From: Loripinus fragilis
Lineage: Eukaryota; Mollusca; Bivalvia; Lucinida; Lucinidae
Direction: 5' to 3'
Length of the DNA: 64,000 nucleotides
NCBI GenBank assembly: GCA_964019695.1
Contig: CAXHUL010000547.1
Span: forward strand, 406,407 to 470,406
A program made the translations under genes and the position numbers. Below the pieces are notes generated by a model, which did no database searches, was not told the origin of the DNA, and saw nothing but the letters and a program-made list of their open reading frames with translations. Positions 24,001 to 39,000 of the stretch are shown here, in pieces. The first letter of the stretch is position 1; every line of letters begins with the position of its first letter.

Positions 24001-27000
24001 GAGTGTGTGTGTTGGGGGGGGGCGAGGGACAGCTAATTTACAAGGTAGTTAATAGTGTCCTTCCTTATTTTTAAGATTTGTCTTGCTGAGGAAGAGAGCT
24101 GCGGTCGGCTTTTATTGTGTTCTTGCTATTGAGTGGGTGTCTGTGTTAGGGTGTCTCTTCCTCGGGATGTGATGGCTGGTTGATCTGTGGTTTATAATTG
24201 TGGCATTTCACTGACCATACTAACATGTTTTCTTGGTACTAGACTTCAATATGGTCATTACCGTAGTTACTCTAAATATTGGCCCACCACAGCTTCTCTG
24301 CAAGTTTATCATGAAATCTTTTGTACCCCCCCCCCCCCCCCACCCCCATTTCACAATCGGATGAGTTGTGATAAGTTATATAAGCCCTGATCAGACTGCT
24401 CCTATCCAAATGTCCGACCTTGCCTAACAGGTGGAATATTTAGGGTAAATACAGCATAAGCAGTGTGATCTCAATTTGTGTTTTTGTCCATAAACAGTTT
24501 GGATTCTGATCAAACTGCTGTTGCCCTTGGAGTCTCTTTTTAACTGATTGAGACTAAAAAAGTAACTCTGCACCACTTGTCAGACAGTGTTTCAAGGAGT
24601 AATTATTTATTTTTTATTTATGATTAGGTTATGGAGCCTATGGGAAGACAACTGAACAAGTCCACCAGTTATAAGTGACAACACCATGCCAGACTACACA
24701 GTGGTTCTTCCATTTTGAGCAGTCACCGTCATATAACAAGAAAGCGTTGATTCCAAAACCTTCGGTAAAATTCTTTGTATTGAATACCAAGTTCTAGGTG
24801 AATAAGCCACCTCCTTTGAGTCTACACAAGCATCATTGGAGTCTGCATAATGAGTGGATATGCCCTGGAAGGACAAAATGCCCCACCTTGAATTGTGTCT
24901 GACACTGCTGATTATGAAAAGGATAAAAAAGGACTTTCCTGTCATATTTATACTCATTTTTACATGCTGTCAGAATTGGGGGAATTCTAAACAATAACAG
25001 ACACCATAGAATAAGTGACCCTGTCACATTTTATGAAAAAGAGCTGCATATGCATATGTTGTCCAGGTGGTGTTGTGTATTCCTGTCGACAATTTGTTGA
25101 CGGCTCACAGACGCATGCTGTGTTTGACTGCTTCACATTCTTCAGCATCACACACACATTTAATGGCCGGCCTCCTATTGTCTTTGGTATTGTTATGTAA
25201 ATAATCAAGATTAAAATTCAGCAGTTTTGATTGTCAATTTCCTCTTTAAAATTTGAATTTAAAACTTGAAAATTATTAAATTTAATAAAATTTGCTGAAA
25301 TTTAAGTTTAAAATTGCCATACACATACTGGGCTGATATTTTTTCATTACTTTTGGATTATGTTGAGAGGAGGGACTTCAGAGATTCTGGCATTCTTTAA
25401 TTCATTCTAAAATTTCAAGAAATAAGAAAGATATTGCAAAAATATTGAAGTCTCGGCCTGGAAAATTGCCCCCGTTTAAGGCTGTTTTTTCCGAAATATG
25501 ATATGTGTGTTTGATTGGCTGTCACATCTTGAATTCTCATTCTGTTGTTCTCATATTGCTTTCACAAGTTCAGTGAATGTATAGTTGTTGGTATATAGAT
25601 TTATTTCTCAATATAAAGTAAAATTAGGGTCTGTTCTGAGCAGCAAATTTCTATTTTCGGGGTTTTGAGATGTTTGGGTCCCTATTGACATGATATTTTG
25701 CCTAGAGATATGAAATAAGCTCAAATACAAGCTTTTGAAGAAAAAATGAGCCATATTTTTTTAAATATTTGGTTAAAACTGAGATTTCTAGGCTTTTGTA
25801 AGGTGTCGGCAACTGGTACATGTCAGAATAAGGTGCAAAAATGTATTCCTAATTCATCTAGACTGTAGACTCAAGTCAAAATGGAGCTGTTTGTTTAAAA
25901 TATCAAGCTCCCTCTGAGACAGGCAGGTCCCACCTCGACACTGGCCAGCTACTTTGTGGCCTCGGACAGCTCAAAAATGCCTATCAGGACATTGAACAAG
26001 TCCCAACTTTATAACCCTTGTCAAATGTTGAATCAATATCATTATGTGTGTGTGTGTGCCGAGTGTGTGTGTTGGGGGGGGGGGGGGGGGGGGGGGCGAG
26101 GGACAGCTAATTTACAAGGTAGTTAATAGGGTCTGATAGGAATCAGACCACAATTATGTCCCTTGATCGGTTGTACACAATAAGGACGTTGTTTCGCGCA
26201 AATAGTTCCCCTGTCAGTGGGCTGTAAATCTACCAATTCATGTGAGCATCCTTGTTATTGGGTATGTCTGAACTGCCCAATGAATAAGCTTAATTTCAGA
26301 AAATGTTGCTTCTGTCCCGGTAACTGGTCATTCTAGGAAAATTGAGGCCTCTGCACACCTGAGTAAAATGCTGTTGAAACAGCCAACACGACTGCTGTGC
26401 ACCATAGGGTTTGCCTAAACTCCTGTGGTTCCAAAACGAGCCGGACTTGCCCTATCTAGTCAGTGATTAGAATGACTCCCAGGCCATGTTTGAGTGGGGA
26501 AAAGCTTCAGAAGAAAGCCAGCTTCATCATGTATAATAGGAGGTGTTGTAATGAATGATTAAATTATATAGTAAAATTAATTGTAGTCTCGCGCCTGTCG
26601 TGAGCAGCAAATTTCTATTTTCGGGGTTTTGAGATGTTTGGGTCCCTATTGACATGATATTTTGCCTAGAGATATGAAATAAGCTCAAATACAAGCTTTT
26701 GAAGAAAAAATGAGCCATATTTTTTAAATATTTGGTTAAAACTGAGATTTCTAGGCTTTTGTAAGGTGTCGGCAACTGGTACATGTCAGAATAAGGTGCA
26801 AAAATGTATTCCTAATTCATCTAGACTGTAGACTCAAGTCAAAATGGAGCTGTTTGTTTAAAATATCAAGCTCCCTCTGAGACAGGCAGGTCCCACCTCG
26901 ACACTGGCCAGCTACTTTGTGGCCTCGGACAGCTCAAAAATGCCTATCAGGACATTGAACAAGTCCCAACTTTATAACCCTTGTCAAATGTTGAATCAAT

Positions 27001-28993
27001 ATCATTTTGTGTGTGTGTGTGCCGAGTGTGTGTGTTGGGGGGGGGGGGGGGGGCGAGGGACAGCTAATTTACAAGGTAGTTAATAGGGTCTGATAGGAAT
27101 CAGACCACAATTATGTCCCTTGATCGGTTGTACACAATAAGGACGTTGTTTCGCGCAAATAGTTCCCCTGTCAGTGGGCTGTAAATCTACCAATTCATGT
27201 GAGCATCCTTGTTATTGGGTATGTCTGAACTACCCAATGAATAAGCTTAATTTCAGAAAATGTTGCTTCTGTCCCGGTAACTGGTCATTCTAGGAAAATT
27301 GAGGCCTCTGCACACCTGAGTAAAATGCTGTTGAAACAGCCAACACGACTGCTGTGCACCATAGGGTTTGCCTAAACTCCTGTGGTTCCAAAACGAGCCG
27401 GACTTGCCCTATCTAGTCAGTGATTAGAATGACTCCCAGGCCATGTTTGAGTGGGGAAAAGCTTCAGAAGAAAGCCAGCTTCATCATGTATAATAGGAGG
27501 TGTTGTAATGAATAATTAAATTATATAGTAAAATTAATTGTAGTCTTGCGCCTGTCGTGAGCAGCAAATTTCTATTTTCGGGGTTTTGAGATGTTTGGGT
27601 CCCTATTGACATGATATTTTGCCTAGAGATATGAAATAAGCTCAAATACAAGCTTTTGAAGAAAAAATGAGCCATATTTTTTAAATATTTGGTTAAAACT
27701 GAGATTTCTAGGCTTTTGTAAGGTGTCGGCAACTGGTACATGTCAGAATAAGGTGCAAAAATGTATTCCTAATTCATCTAGACTGTAGACTCAAGTCAAA
27801 ATGGAGCTGTTTGTTTAAAATATCAAGCTCCCTCTGAGACAGGCAGGTCCCACCTCGACACTGGCCAGCTACTTTGTGGCCTCGGACAGCTCAAAAATGC
27901 CTATCAGGACATTGAACAAGTCCCAACTTTATAACCCTTGTCAAATGTTGAATCAATATCATTTTGTGTGTGTGTGTGCCGAGTGTGTGTGTTGGGGGGG
28001 GGGGGGCGAGGGACAGCTAATTTACAAGGTAGTTAATAGGGTCTGATAGGAATCAGACCACAATTATGTCCCTTGATCGGTTGTACACAATAAGGACGTT
28101 GTTTCGCGCAAATAGTTCCCCTGTCAGTGGGCTGTAAATCTACAAATTCATGTGAGCATCCTTGTTATTGGGTATGTCTGAACTACCCAATGAATAAGCT
28201 TAATTTCAGAAAATGTTGCTTCTGTCCCGGTAACTGGTCATTCTAGGAAAATTGAGGCCTCTGCACACCTGAGTAAAATGCTGTTGAAACAGCCAACACG
28301 ACTGCTGTGCACCATAGGGTTTGCCTAAACTCCTGTGGTTCCAAAACGAGCCGGACTTGCCCTATCTAGTCAGTGATTAGAATGACTCCCAGGCCATGTT
28401 TGAGTGAGGAAAAGCTTCAGAAGAAAGCCAGCTTCATCATGTATAATAGGAGGTGTTGTAATGAATGATTAAATTATATAGTAAAATTAATTGTAGTCTC
28501 GCGCCTGTCGTGAGCAGCAAATTTCTATTTTCGGGGTTTTGAGATGTTTGGGTCCCTATTGACATGATATTTTGCCTAGAGATATGAAATAAGCTCAAAT
28601 ACAAGCTTTTGAAGAAAAAATGAGCCATATTTTTTAAATATTTGGTTAAAACTGAGATTTCTAGGCTTTTGTAAGGTGTCGGCAACTGGTACATGTCAGA
28701 ATAAGGTGCAAAAATGTATTCCTAATTCATCTAGACTGTAGACTCAAGTCAAAATGGAGCTGTTTGTTTAAAATATCAAGCTCCCTCTGAGACAGGCAGG
28801 TCCCACCTCGACACTGGCCAGCTACTTTGTGGCCTCGGACAGCTCAAAAATGCCTATCAGGACATTGAACAAGTCCCAACTTTATAACCCTTGTCAAATG
28901 TTGAATCAATATCATTTTGTGTGTGTGTGTGCCGAGTGTGTGTGTTGGGGGGGGGGGGGGCGAGGGACAGCTAATTTACAAGGTAGTTAATAG
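21048..28993. repeat. Array block: C-B-A-B followed by C-B-(A-B)x3
   Basis: C 21048-22622, B 22623-23105, A 23106-23575, B 23576-24055, then C 24056-25633, B 25634-26129, A 26130-26598, B 26599-27086, A 27087-27555, B 27556-28039, A 28040-28508, B 28509-28993. Both C copies lack the same ~20 bp segment. The A copies at 27087 and 28040 share aactaccc (others aactgccc), marking a recent A-B duplication. The B at 25634 has the longest G-run of the array (about 23). Confidence 0.88.
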
Positions 28994-31900
28994 TGTCCTT
29001 CCTTATTTTTAAGATTTGTCTTGCTGAGGAAGAGAGCTGCGGTCGGCTTTTATTGTGTTCTTGCTATTGAGTGGGTGTCTGTGTTAGGGTGTCTCTTCCT
29101 CGGGATGTGATGGCTGGTTGATCTGTGGTTTATAATTGTGGCATTTCACTGACCATACTAACATGTTTTCTTGGTACTAGACTTCAATATGGTCATTACC
29201 GTAGTTACTCTAAATATTGGCCCACCACAGCTTCTCTGCAAGTTTATCATGAAATCTTTTGTACCCCCCCCCCCACCCCCATTTCACAATCGGATGAGTT
29301 GTGATAAGTTATATAAGCCCTGATCAGACTGCTCCTATCCAAATGTCCGACCTTGGTTGAAACTACTTGCTCATGCCTAACAGGTGGAATATTTAGGGTA
29401 AATACAGCATAAGCAGTGTGATCTCAATTTGTGTTTTTGTCCATAAACAGTTTGGATTCTGATCAAACTGCTGTTGCCCTTGGAGTCTCTTTTTAACTGA
29501 TTGAGACTAAAAAAGTAACTCTGCACCACTTGTCAGACAGTGTTTCAAGGAGTAATTATTTATTTTTTATTTATGATTAGGTTATGGAGCCTATGGGAAG
29601 ACAACTGAACAAGTCCACCAGTTATAAGTGACAACACCATGCCAGACTACACAGTGGTTCTTCCATTTTGAGCAGTCACCGTCATATAACAAGAAAGCGT
29701 TGATTCCAAAACCTTCGGTAAGATTCTTTGTATTGAATACCAAGTTCTAGGTGAATAAGCCACCTCCTTTGAGTCTACACAAGCATCATTGGAGTCTGCA
29801 TAATGAGTGGATATGCCCTGGAAGGACAAAATGCCCCACCTTGAATTGTGTCTGACACTGCTGATTATGAAAAGGATAAAAAAGGACTTTCCTGTCATAT
29901 TTATACTCATTTTTACATGCTGTCAGAATTGGGGGAATTCTAAACAATAACAGACACCATAGAATAAGTGACCCTGTCACATTTTATGAAAAAGAGCTGC
30001 ATATGCATATGTTGTCCAGGTGGTGTTGTGTATTCCTGTCGACAATTTGTTGACGGCTCACAGACGCATGCTGTGTTTGACTGCTTCACATTCTTCAGCA
30101 TCACACACACATTTAATGGCCGGCCTCCTATTGTCTTTGGTATTGTTATGTAAATAATCAAGATTAAAATTCAGCAGTTTTGATTGTCAATTTCCTCTTT
30201 AAAATTTGAATTTAAAACTTGAAAATTATTAAATTTAATAAAATTTGCTGAAATTTAAGTTTAAAATTGCCATACACATACTGGGCTGATATTTTTTCAT
30301 TACTTTTGGATTATGTTGAGAGGAGGGACTTCAGAGATTCTGGCATTCTTTAATTCATTCTAAAATTTCAAGAAATAAGAAAGATATTGCAAAAATATTG
30401 AAGTCTCGGCCTGGAAAATTGCCCCCGTTTAAGGCTGTTTTTTCCGAAATATGATATGTGTGTTTTATTGGCTGTCACATCTTGAATTCTCATTCTGTTG
30501 TTCTCATATTGCTTTCACAAGTTCAGTGAATGTATAGTTGTTGGTATATAGATTTATTTCTCAATATAAAGTAAAATTAGGGTCTGTTCTGAGCAGCAAA
30601 TTTCTATTTTCGGGGTTTTGAGATGTTTGGGTCCCTATTGACATGATATTTTGCCTAGAGATATGAAAATAAGGTGCAAAAATGTATTCCTAATTCATCT
30701 AGACTGTAGACTCAAGTCAAAATGGAGCTGTTTGTTTAAAATATCAAGCTCCCTCTGAGACAGGCAGGTCCCACCTCGACACTGGCCAGCTACTTTGTGG
30801 CCTCGGACAGCTCAAAAATGCCTATCAGGACAGTGAACAAGTCCCAACTTTATAACCCTTGTCAAATGTTGAATCAATATCATTTTGTGTGTGTGTGTGC
30901 CGAGTGTGTGTGTTGGGGGGGGGGGCAAGGGACAGCTAATTTACAAGGTAGTTAATAGTGTCCTTCCTTATTTTTAAGATTTGTCTTGCTGAGGAAGAGA
31001 GCTGCGGTCGGCTTTTATTGTGTTCTTGCTATTGAGTGGGTGTCTGTGTTAGGGTGTCTCTTCCTCGGGATGTGATGGCTGGTTGATCTGTGGTTTATAA
31101 TTGTGGCATTTCACTGACCATACTAACATGTTTTCTTGGTACTAGACTTCAATATGGTCATTACCGTAGTTACTCTAAATATTGGCCCACCACAGCTTCT
31201 CTGCAAGTTTATCATGAAATCTTTTGTACCCCCCCCCACCCCCATTTCACAATCGGATGAGTTGTGATAAGTTATATAAGCCCTGATCAGACTGCTCCTA
31301 TCCAAATGTCCGACCTTGGTTGAAACTACTTGCTCATGCCTAACAGGTGGAATATTTAGGGTAAATACAGCATAAGCAGTGTGATCTCAATTTGTGTTTT
31401 TGTCCATAAACAGTTTGGATTCTGATCAAACTGCTGTTGCCCTTGGAGTCTCTTTTTAACTGATTGAGACTAAAAAAGTAACTCTGCACCACTTGTCAGA
31501 CAGTGTTTCAAGGAGTAATTATTTATTTTTTATTTATGATTAGGTTATGGAGCCTATGGGAAGACAACTGAACAAGTCCAACAGTTATAAGTGACAACAC
31601 CATGCCAGACTACACAGTGGTTCTTCCATTTTGAGCAGTCACCGTCATATAACAAGAAAGCGTTGATTCCAAAACCTTCGGTAAGATTCTTTGTATTGAA
31701 TACCAAGTTCTAGGTGAATAAGCCACCTCCTTTGAGTCTACACAAGCATCATTGGAGTCTGCATAATGAGTGGATATGCCCTGGAAGGACAAAATGCCCC
31801 ACCTTGAATTGTGTCTGACACTGCTGATTATGAAAAGGATAAAAAAGGACTTTCCTGTCATATTTATACTCATTTTTACATGCTGTCAGAATTGGGGGAA

Positions 31901-33038
31901 TTCTAAACAATAACAGACACCATAGAATAAGTGACCCTGTCACATTTTATGAAAAAGAGCTGCATATGCATATGTTGTCCAGGTGGTGTTGTGTATTCCT
32001 GTCGACAATTTGTTGACGGCTCACAGACGCATGCTGTGTTTGACTGCTTCACATTCTTCAGCATCACACACACATTTAATGGCCGGCCTCCTATTGTCTT
32101 TGGTATTGTTATGTAAATAATCAAGATTAAAATTCAGCAGTTTTGATTGTCAATTTCCTCTTTAAAATTTGAATTTAAAACTTGAAAATTATTAAATTTA
32201 ATAAAATTTGCTGAAATTTAAGTTTAAAATTGCCATACACATACTGGGCTGATATTTTTTCATTACTTTTGGATTATGTTGAGAGGAGGGACTTCAGAGA
32301 TTCTGGCATTCTTTAATTCATTCTAAAATTTCAAGAAATAAGAAAGATATTGCAAAAATATTGAAGTCTCGGCCTGGAAAATTGCCCCCGTTTAAGGCTG
32401 TTTTTTCCGAAATATGATATGTGTGTTTGATTGGCTGTCACATCTTGAATTCTCATTCTGTTGTTCTCATATTGCTTTCACAAGTTCAGTGAATGTATAG
32501 TTGTTGGTATATAGATTTATTTCTCAATATAAAGTAAAATTAGGGTCTGTTCTGAGCAGCAAATTTCTATTTTCGGGGTTTTGAGATGTTTGGGTCCCTA
32601 TTGACATGATATTTTGCCTAGAGATATGAAATAAGCTCAAATACAAGCTTTTGAAGAAAAAATGAGCCATATTTTTTTAAATATTTGGTTAAAACTGAGA
32701 TTTCTAGGCTTTTGTAAGGTGTCGGCAACTGGTACATGTCAGAATAAGGTGCAAAAATGTATTCCTAATTCATCTAGACTGTAGACTCAAGTCAAAATGG
32801 AGCTGTTTGTTTAAAATATCAAGCTCCCTCTGAGACAGGCAGGTCCCACCTCGACACTGGCCAGCTACTTTGTGGCCTCGGACAGCTCAAAAATGCCTAT
32901 CAGGACAGTGAACAAGTCCCAACTTTATAACCCTTGTCAAATGTTGAATCAATATCATTTTGTGTGTGTGTGTGCCGAGTGTGTGTGTTGGGGGGGGGGG
33001 GGGGGCGAGGGACAGCTAATTTACAAGGTAGTTAATAG
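28994..33038. repeat. Array block: C-B(deleted)-C-B
   Basis: C 28994-30596, B 30597-30958, C 30959-32549, B 32550-33038. The first B is shortened to 362 bp by an internal deletion at about 30668 that joins gatatga to aaataaggtg. Intact copies have the word aataag on both sides of the lost segment, so the deletion looks microhomology-mediated. From here on module A never stands alone between two B modules. Confidence 0.87.
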
Positions 33039-36000
33039 TGTCCTTCCTTATTTTTAAGATTTGTCTTGCTGAGGAAGAGAGCTGCGGTCGGCTTTTATTG
33101 TGTTCTTGCTATTGAGTGGGTGTCTGTGTTAGGGTGTCTCTTCCTCGGGATGTGATGGCTGGTTGATCTGTGGTTTATAATTGTGGCATTTCACTGACCA
33201 TACTAACATGTTTTCTTGGTACTAGACTTCAATATGGTCATTACCGTAGTTACTCTAAATATTGGCCCACCACAGCTTCTCTGCAAGTTTATCATGAAAT
33301 CTTTTGTACCCCCCCCCCCCCACCCCCATTTCACAATCGGATGAGTTGTGATAAGTTATATAAGCCCTGATCAGACTGCTCCTATCCAAATGTCCGACCT
33401 TGGTTGAAACTACTTGCTCATGCCTAACAGGTGGAATATTTAGGGTAAATACAGCATAAGCAGTGTGATCTCAATTTGTGTTTTTGTCCATAAACAGTTT
33501 GGATTCTGATCAAACTGCTGTTGCCCTTGGAGTCTCTTTTTAACTGATTGAGACTAAAAAAGTAACTCTGCACCACTTGTCAGACAGTGTTTCAAGGAGT
33601 AATTATTTATTTTTTATTTATGATTAGGTTATGGAGCCTATGGGAAGACAACTGAACAAGTCCACCAGTTATAAGTGACAACACCATGCCAGACTACACA
33701 GTGGTTCTTCCATTTTGAGCAGTCACCGTCATATAACAAGAAAGCGTTGATTCCAAAACCTTCGGTAAGATTCTTTGTATTGAATACCAAGTTCTAGGTG
33801 AATAAGCCACCTCCTTTGAGTCTACACAAGCATCATTGGAGTCTGCATAATGAGTGGATATGCCCTGGAAGGACAAAATGCCCCACCTTGAATTGTGTCT
33901 GACACTGCTGATTATGAAAAGGATAAAAAAGGACTTTCCTGTCATATTTATACTCATTTTTACATGCTGTCAGAATTGGGGGAATTCTAAACAATAACAG
34001 ACACCATAGAATAAGTGACCCTGTCACATTTTATGAAAAAGAGCTGCATATGCATATGTTGTCCAGGTGGTGTTGTGTATTCCTGTCGACAATTTGTTGA
34101 CGGCTCACAGACGCATGCTGTGTTTGACTGCTTCACATTCTTCAGCATCACACACACATTTAATGGCCGGCCTCCTATTGTCTTTGGTATTGTTTTGTAA
34201 ATAATCAAGATTAAAATTCAGCAGTTTTGATTGTCAATTTCCTCTTTAAAATTTGAATTTAAAACTTGAAAATTATTAAATTTAATAAAATTTGCTGAAA
34301 TTTAAGTTTAAAATTGCCATACACATACTGGGCTGATATTTTTTCATTACTTTTGGATTATGTTGAGAGGAGGGACTTCAGAGATTCTGGCATTCTTTAA
34401 TTCATTCTAAAATTTCAAGAAATAAGAAAGATATTGCAAAAATATTGAAGTCTCGGCCTGGAAAATTGCCCCCGTTTAAGGCTGTTTTTTCCGAAATATG
34501 ATATGTGTGTTTGATTGGCTGTCACATCTTGAATTCTCATTCTGTTGTTCTCATATTGCTTTCACAAGTTCAGTGAATGTATAGTTGTTGTTATATAGAT
34601 TTATTTCTCAATATAAAGTAAAATTAGGGTCTGATAGGAATCAGACCACAATTATGTCCCTTGATCGGTTGTACACAATAAGGACGTTGTTTCGCGCAAA
34701 TAGTTCCCCTGTCAGTGGGCTGTAAATCTACCAATTCATGTGAGCATCCTTGTTATTGGGTATGTCTGAACTGCCCAATGAATAAGCTTAATTTCAGAAA
34801 ATGTTGCTTCTGTCCCGGTAACTGATCATTCTAGGAAAATTGAGGCCTCTGCACACCTGAGTAAAATGCTGTTGAAACAGCCAACACCACTGCTGTGCAC
34901 CATAGGGTTTGCCTAAACTCCTGTGGTTCCAAAACGAGCCGGACTTGCCCTATCTAGTCAGTGATTAGAATGACTCCCAGGCCATGTTTGAGTGGGGAAA
35001 AGCTTCAGAAGAAAGCCAGCTTCATCATGTATAATAGGAGGTGTTGTAATGAATGATTAAATTATATAGTAAAATTAATTGTAGTCTCGCGCCTGTTCTG
35101 AGCAGCAAATTTCTATTTTCGGGGTTTTGAGATGTTTGGGTCCCTATTGACATGATATTTTGCCTAGAGATATGAAATAAGCTCAAATACAAGCTTTTGA
35201 AGAAAAAATGAGCCATATTTTTTAAATATTTGGTTAAAACTGAGATTTCTAGGCTTTTGTAAGGTGTCGGCAACTGGTACATGTCAGAATAAGGTGCAAA
35301 AATGTATTCCTAATTCATCTAGACTGTAGACTCAAGTCAAAATGGAGCTGTTTGTTTAAAATATCAAGCTCCCTCTGAGACAGGCAGGTCCCACCTCGAC
35401 ACTGGCCAGCTACTTTGTGGCCTCGGACAGCTCAAAAATGCCTATCAGGACAGTGAACAAGTCCCAACTTTATAACCCTTGTCAAATGTTGAATCAATAT
35501 CATTTTGTGTGTGTGTGTGCCGAGTGTGTGTGTTGGGGGGGGGGGGGGCGAGGGACAGCTAATTTACAAGGTAGTTAATAGTGTCCTTCCTTATTTTTAA
35601 GATTTGTCTTGCTGAGGAAGAGAGCTGCGGTCGGCTTTTATTGTGTTCTTGCTATTGAGTGGGTGTCTGTGTTAGGGTGTCTCTTCCTCGGGATGTGATG
35701 GCTGGTTGATCTGTGGTTTATAATTGTGGCATTTCACTGACCATACTAACATGTTTTCTTGGTACTAGACTTCAATATGGTCATTACCGTAGTTACTCTA
35801 AATATTGGCCCACCACAGCTTCTCTGCAAGTTTATCATGAAATCTTTTGTACCCCCCCCCCACCCCAATTTCACAATCGGATGAGTTGTGATAAGTTATA
35901 TAAGCCCTGATCAGACTGCTCCTATCCAAATGTCCGACCTTGGTTGAAACTACTTGCTCATGCCTAACAGGTGGAATATTTAGGGTAAATACAGCATAAG

Positions 36001-39000
36001 CAGTGTGATCTCAATTTGTGTTTTTGTCCATAAACAGTTTGGATTCTGATCAAACTGCTGTTGCCCTTGGAGTCTCTTTTTAACTGATTGAGACTAAAAA
36101 AGTAACTCTGCACCACTTGTCAGACAGTGTTTCAAGGAGTAATTATTTATTTTTTATTTATGATTAGGTTATGGAGCCTATGGGAAGACAACTGAACAAG
36201 TCCACCAGTTATAAGTGACAACACCATGCCAGACTACACAGTGGTTCTTCCATTTTGAGCAGTCACCGTCATATAACAAGAAAGCGTTGATTCCAAAACC
36301 TTCGGTAAGATTCTTTGTATTGAATACCAAGTTCTAGGTGAATAAGCCACCTCCTTTGAGTCTACACAAGCATCATTGGAGTCTGCATAATGAGTGGATA
36401 TGCCCTGGAAGGACAAAATGCCCCACCTTGAATTGTGTCTGACACTGCTGATTATGAAAAGGATAAAAAAGGACTTTCCTGTCATATTTATACTCATTTT
36501 TACATGCTGTCAGAATTGGGGGAATTCTAAACAATAACAGACACCATAGAATAAGTGACCCTGTCACATTTTATGAAAAAGAGCTGCATATGCATATGTT
36601 GTCCAGGTGGTGTTGTGTATTCCTGTCGACAATTTGTTGACGGCTCACAGACGCATGCTGTGTTTGACTGCTTCACATTCTTCAGCATCACACACACATT
36701 TAATGGCCGGCCTCCTATTGTCTTTGGTATTGTTATGTAAATAATCAAGATTAAAATTCAGCAGTTTTGATTGTCAATTTCCTCTTTAAAATTTGAATTT
36801 AAAACTTGAAAATTATTAAATTTAATAAAATTTGCTGAAATTTAAGTTTAAAATTGCCATACACATACTGGGCTGATATTTTTTCATTACTTTTGGATTA
36901 TGTTGAGAGGAGGGACTTCAGAGATTCTGGCATTCTTTAATTCATTCTAAAATTTCAAGAAATAAGAAAGATATTGCAAAAATATTGAAGTCTCGGCCTG
37001 GAAAATTGCCCCCGTTTAAGGCTGTTTTTTCCGAAATATGATATGTGTGTTTGATTGGCTGTCACATCTTGAATTCTCATTCTGTTGTTCTCATATTGCT
37101 TTCACAAGTTCAGTGAATGTATAGTTGTTGGTATATAGATTTATTTCTCAATATAAAGTAAAATTAGGGTCTGTTCTGAGCAGCAAATTTCTATTTTCGG
37201 TTTTTTGTAGATGTTTGGGTCCCTATTGACATGATATTTTGCCTAGAGATATGAAATAAGCTCAAATACAAGCTTTTGAAGAAAAAATGAGCCATATTTT
37301 TTAAATATTTGGTTAAAACTGAGATTTCTAGGCTTTTGTAAGGTGTCGGCAACTGGTACATGTCAGAATAAGGTGCAAAAATGTATTCCTAATTCATCTA
37401 GACTGTAGACTCAAGTCAAAATGGAGCTGTTTGTTTAAAATATCAAGCTCCCTCTGAGACAGGCAGGTCCCACCTCGACACTGGCCAGCTACTTTGTGGC
37501 CTCGGACAGCTCAAAAATGCCTATCAGGACAGTGAACAAGTCCCAACTTTATAACCCTTGTCAAATGTTGAATCAATATCATTTTGTGTGTGTGTGTGCC
37601 GAGTGTGTGTGTTGGGGGGGGGGGGGCGAGGGACAGCTAATTTACAAGGTAGTTAATAGTGTCCTTCCTTATTTTTAAGATTTGTCTTGCTGAGGAAGAG
37701 AGCTGCGGTCAGCTTTTATTGTGTTCTTGCTATTGAGTGGGTGTCTGTGTTAGGGTGTCTCTTCCTCGGGATGTGATGGCTGGTTGATCTGTGGTTTATA
37801 ATTGTGGCATTTCACTGACCATACTAACATGTTTTCTTGGTACTAGACTTCAATATGGTCATTACCGTAGTTACTCTAAATATTGGCCCACCACAGCTTC
37901 TCTGCAAGTTTATCATGAAATCTTTTGTACCCCCCCCCCCCACCCCCATTTCACAATCGGATGAGTTGTGATAAGTTATATAAGCCCTGATCAGACTGCT
38001 CCTATCCAAATGTCCGACCTTGGTTGAAACTACTTGCTCATGCCTAACAGGTGGAATATTTAGGGTAAATACAGCATAAGCAGTGTGATCTCAATTTGTG
38101 TTTTTGTCCATAAACAGTTTGGATTCTGATCAAACTGCTGTTGCCCTTGGAGTCTCTTTTTAACTGATTGAGACTAAAAAAGTAACTCTGCACCACTTGT
38201 CAGACAGTGTTTCAAGGAGTAATTATTTATTTTTTATTTATGATTAGGTTATGGAGCCTATGGGAAGACAACTGAACAAGTCCACCAGTTATAAGTGACA
38301 ACACCATGCCAGACTACACAGTGGTTCTTCCATTTTGAGCAGTCACCGTCATATAACAAGAAAGCGTTGATTCCAAAACCTTCGGTAAGATTCTTTGTAT
38401 TGAATACCAAGTTCTAGGTGAATAAGCCACCTCCTTTGAGTCTACACAAGCATCATTGGAGTCTGCATAATGAGTGGATATGCCCTGGAAGGACAAAATG
38501 CCCCACCTTGAATTGTGTCTGACACTGCTGATTATGAAAAGGATAAAAAAGGACTTTCCTGTCATATTTATACTCATTTTTACATGCTGTCAGAATTGGG
38601 GGAATTCTAAACAATAACAGACACCATAGAATAAGTGACCCTGTCACATTTTATGAAAAAGAGCTGCATATGCATATGTTGTCCAGGTGGTGTTGTGTAT
38701 TCCTGTCGACAATTTGTTGACGGCTCACAGACGCATGCTGTGTTTGACTGCTTCACATTCTTCAGCATCACACACACATTTAATGGCCGGCCTCCTATTG
38801 TCTTTGGTATTGTTATGTAAATAATCAAGATTAAAATTCAGCAGTTTTGATTGTCAATTTCCTCTTTGAAATTTGAATTTAAAACTTGAAAATTATTAAA
38901 TTTAATAAAATTTGCTGAAATTTAAGTTTAAAATTGCCATACACATACTGGGCTGATATTTTTCATTACTTTTGGATTATGTTGAGAGGAGGGACTTCAG

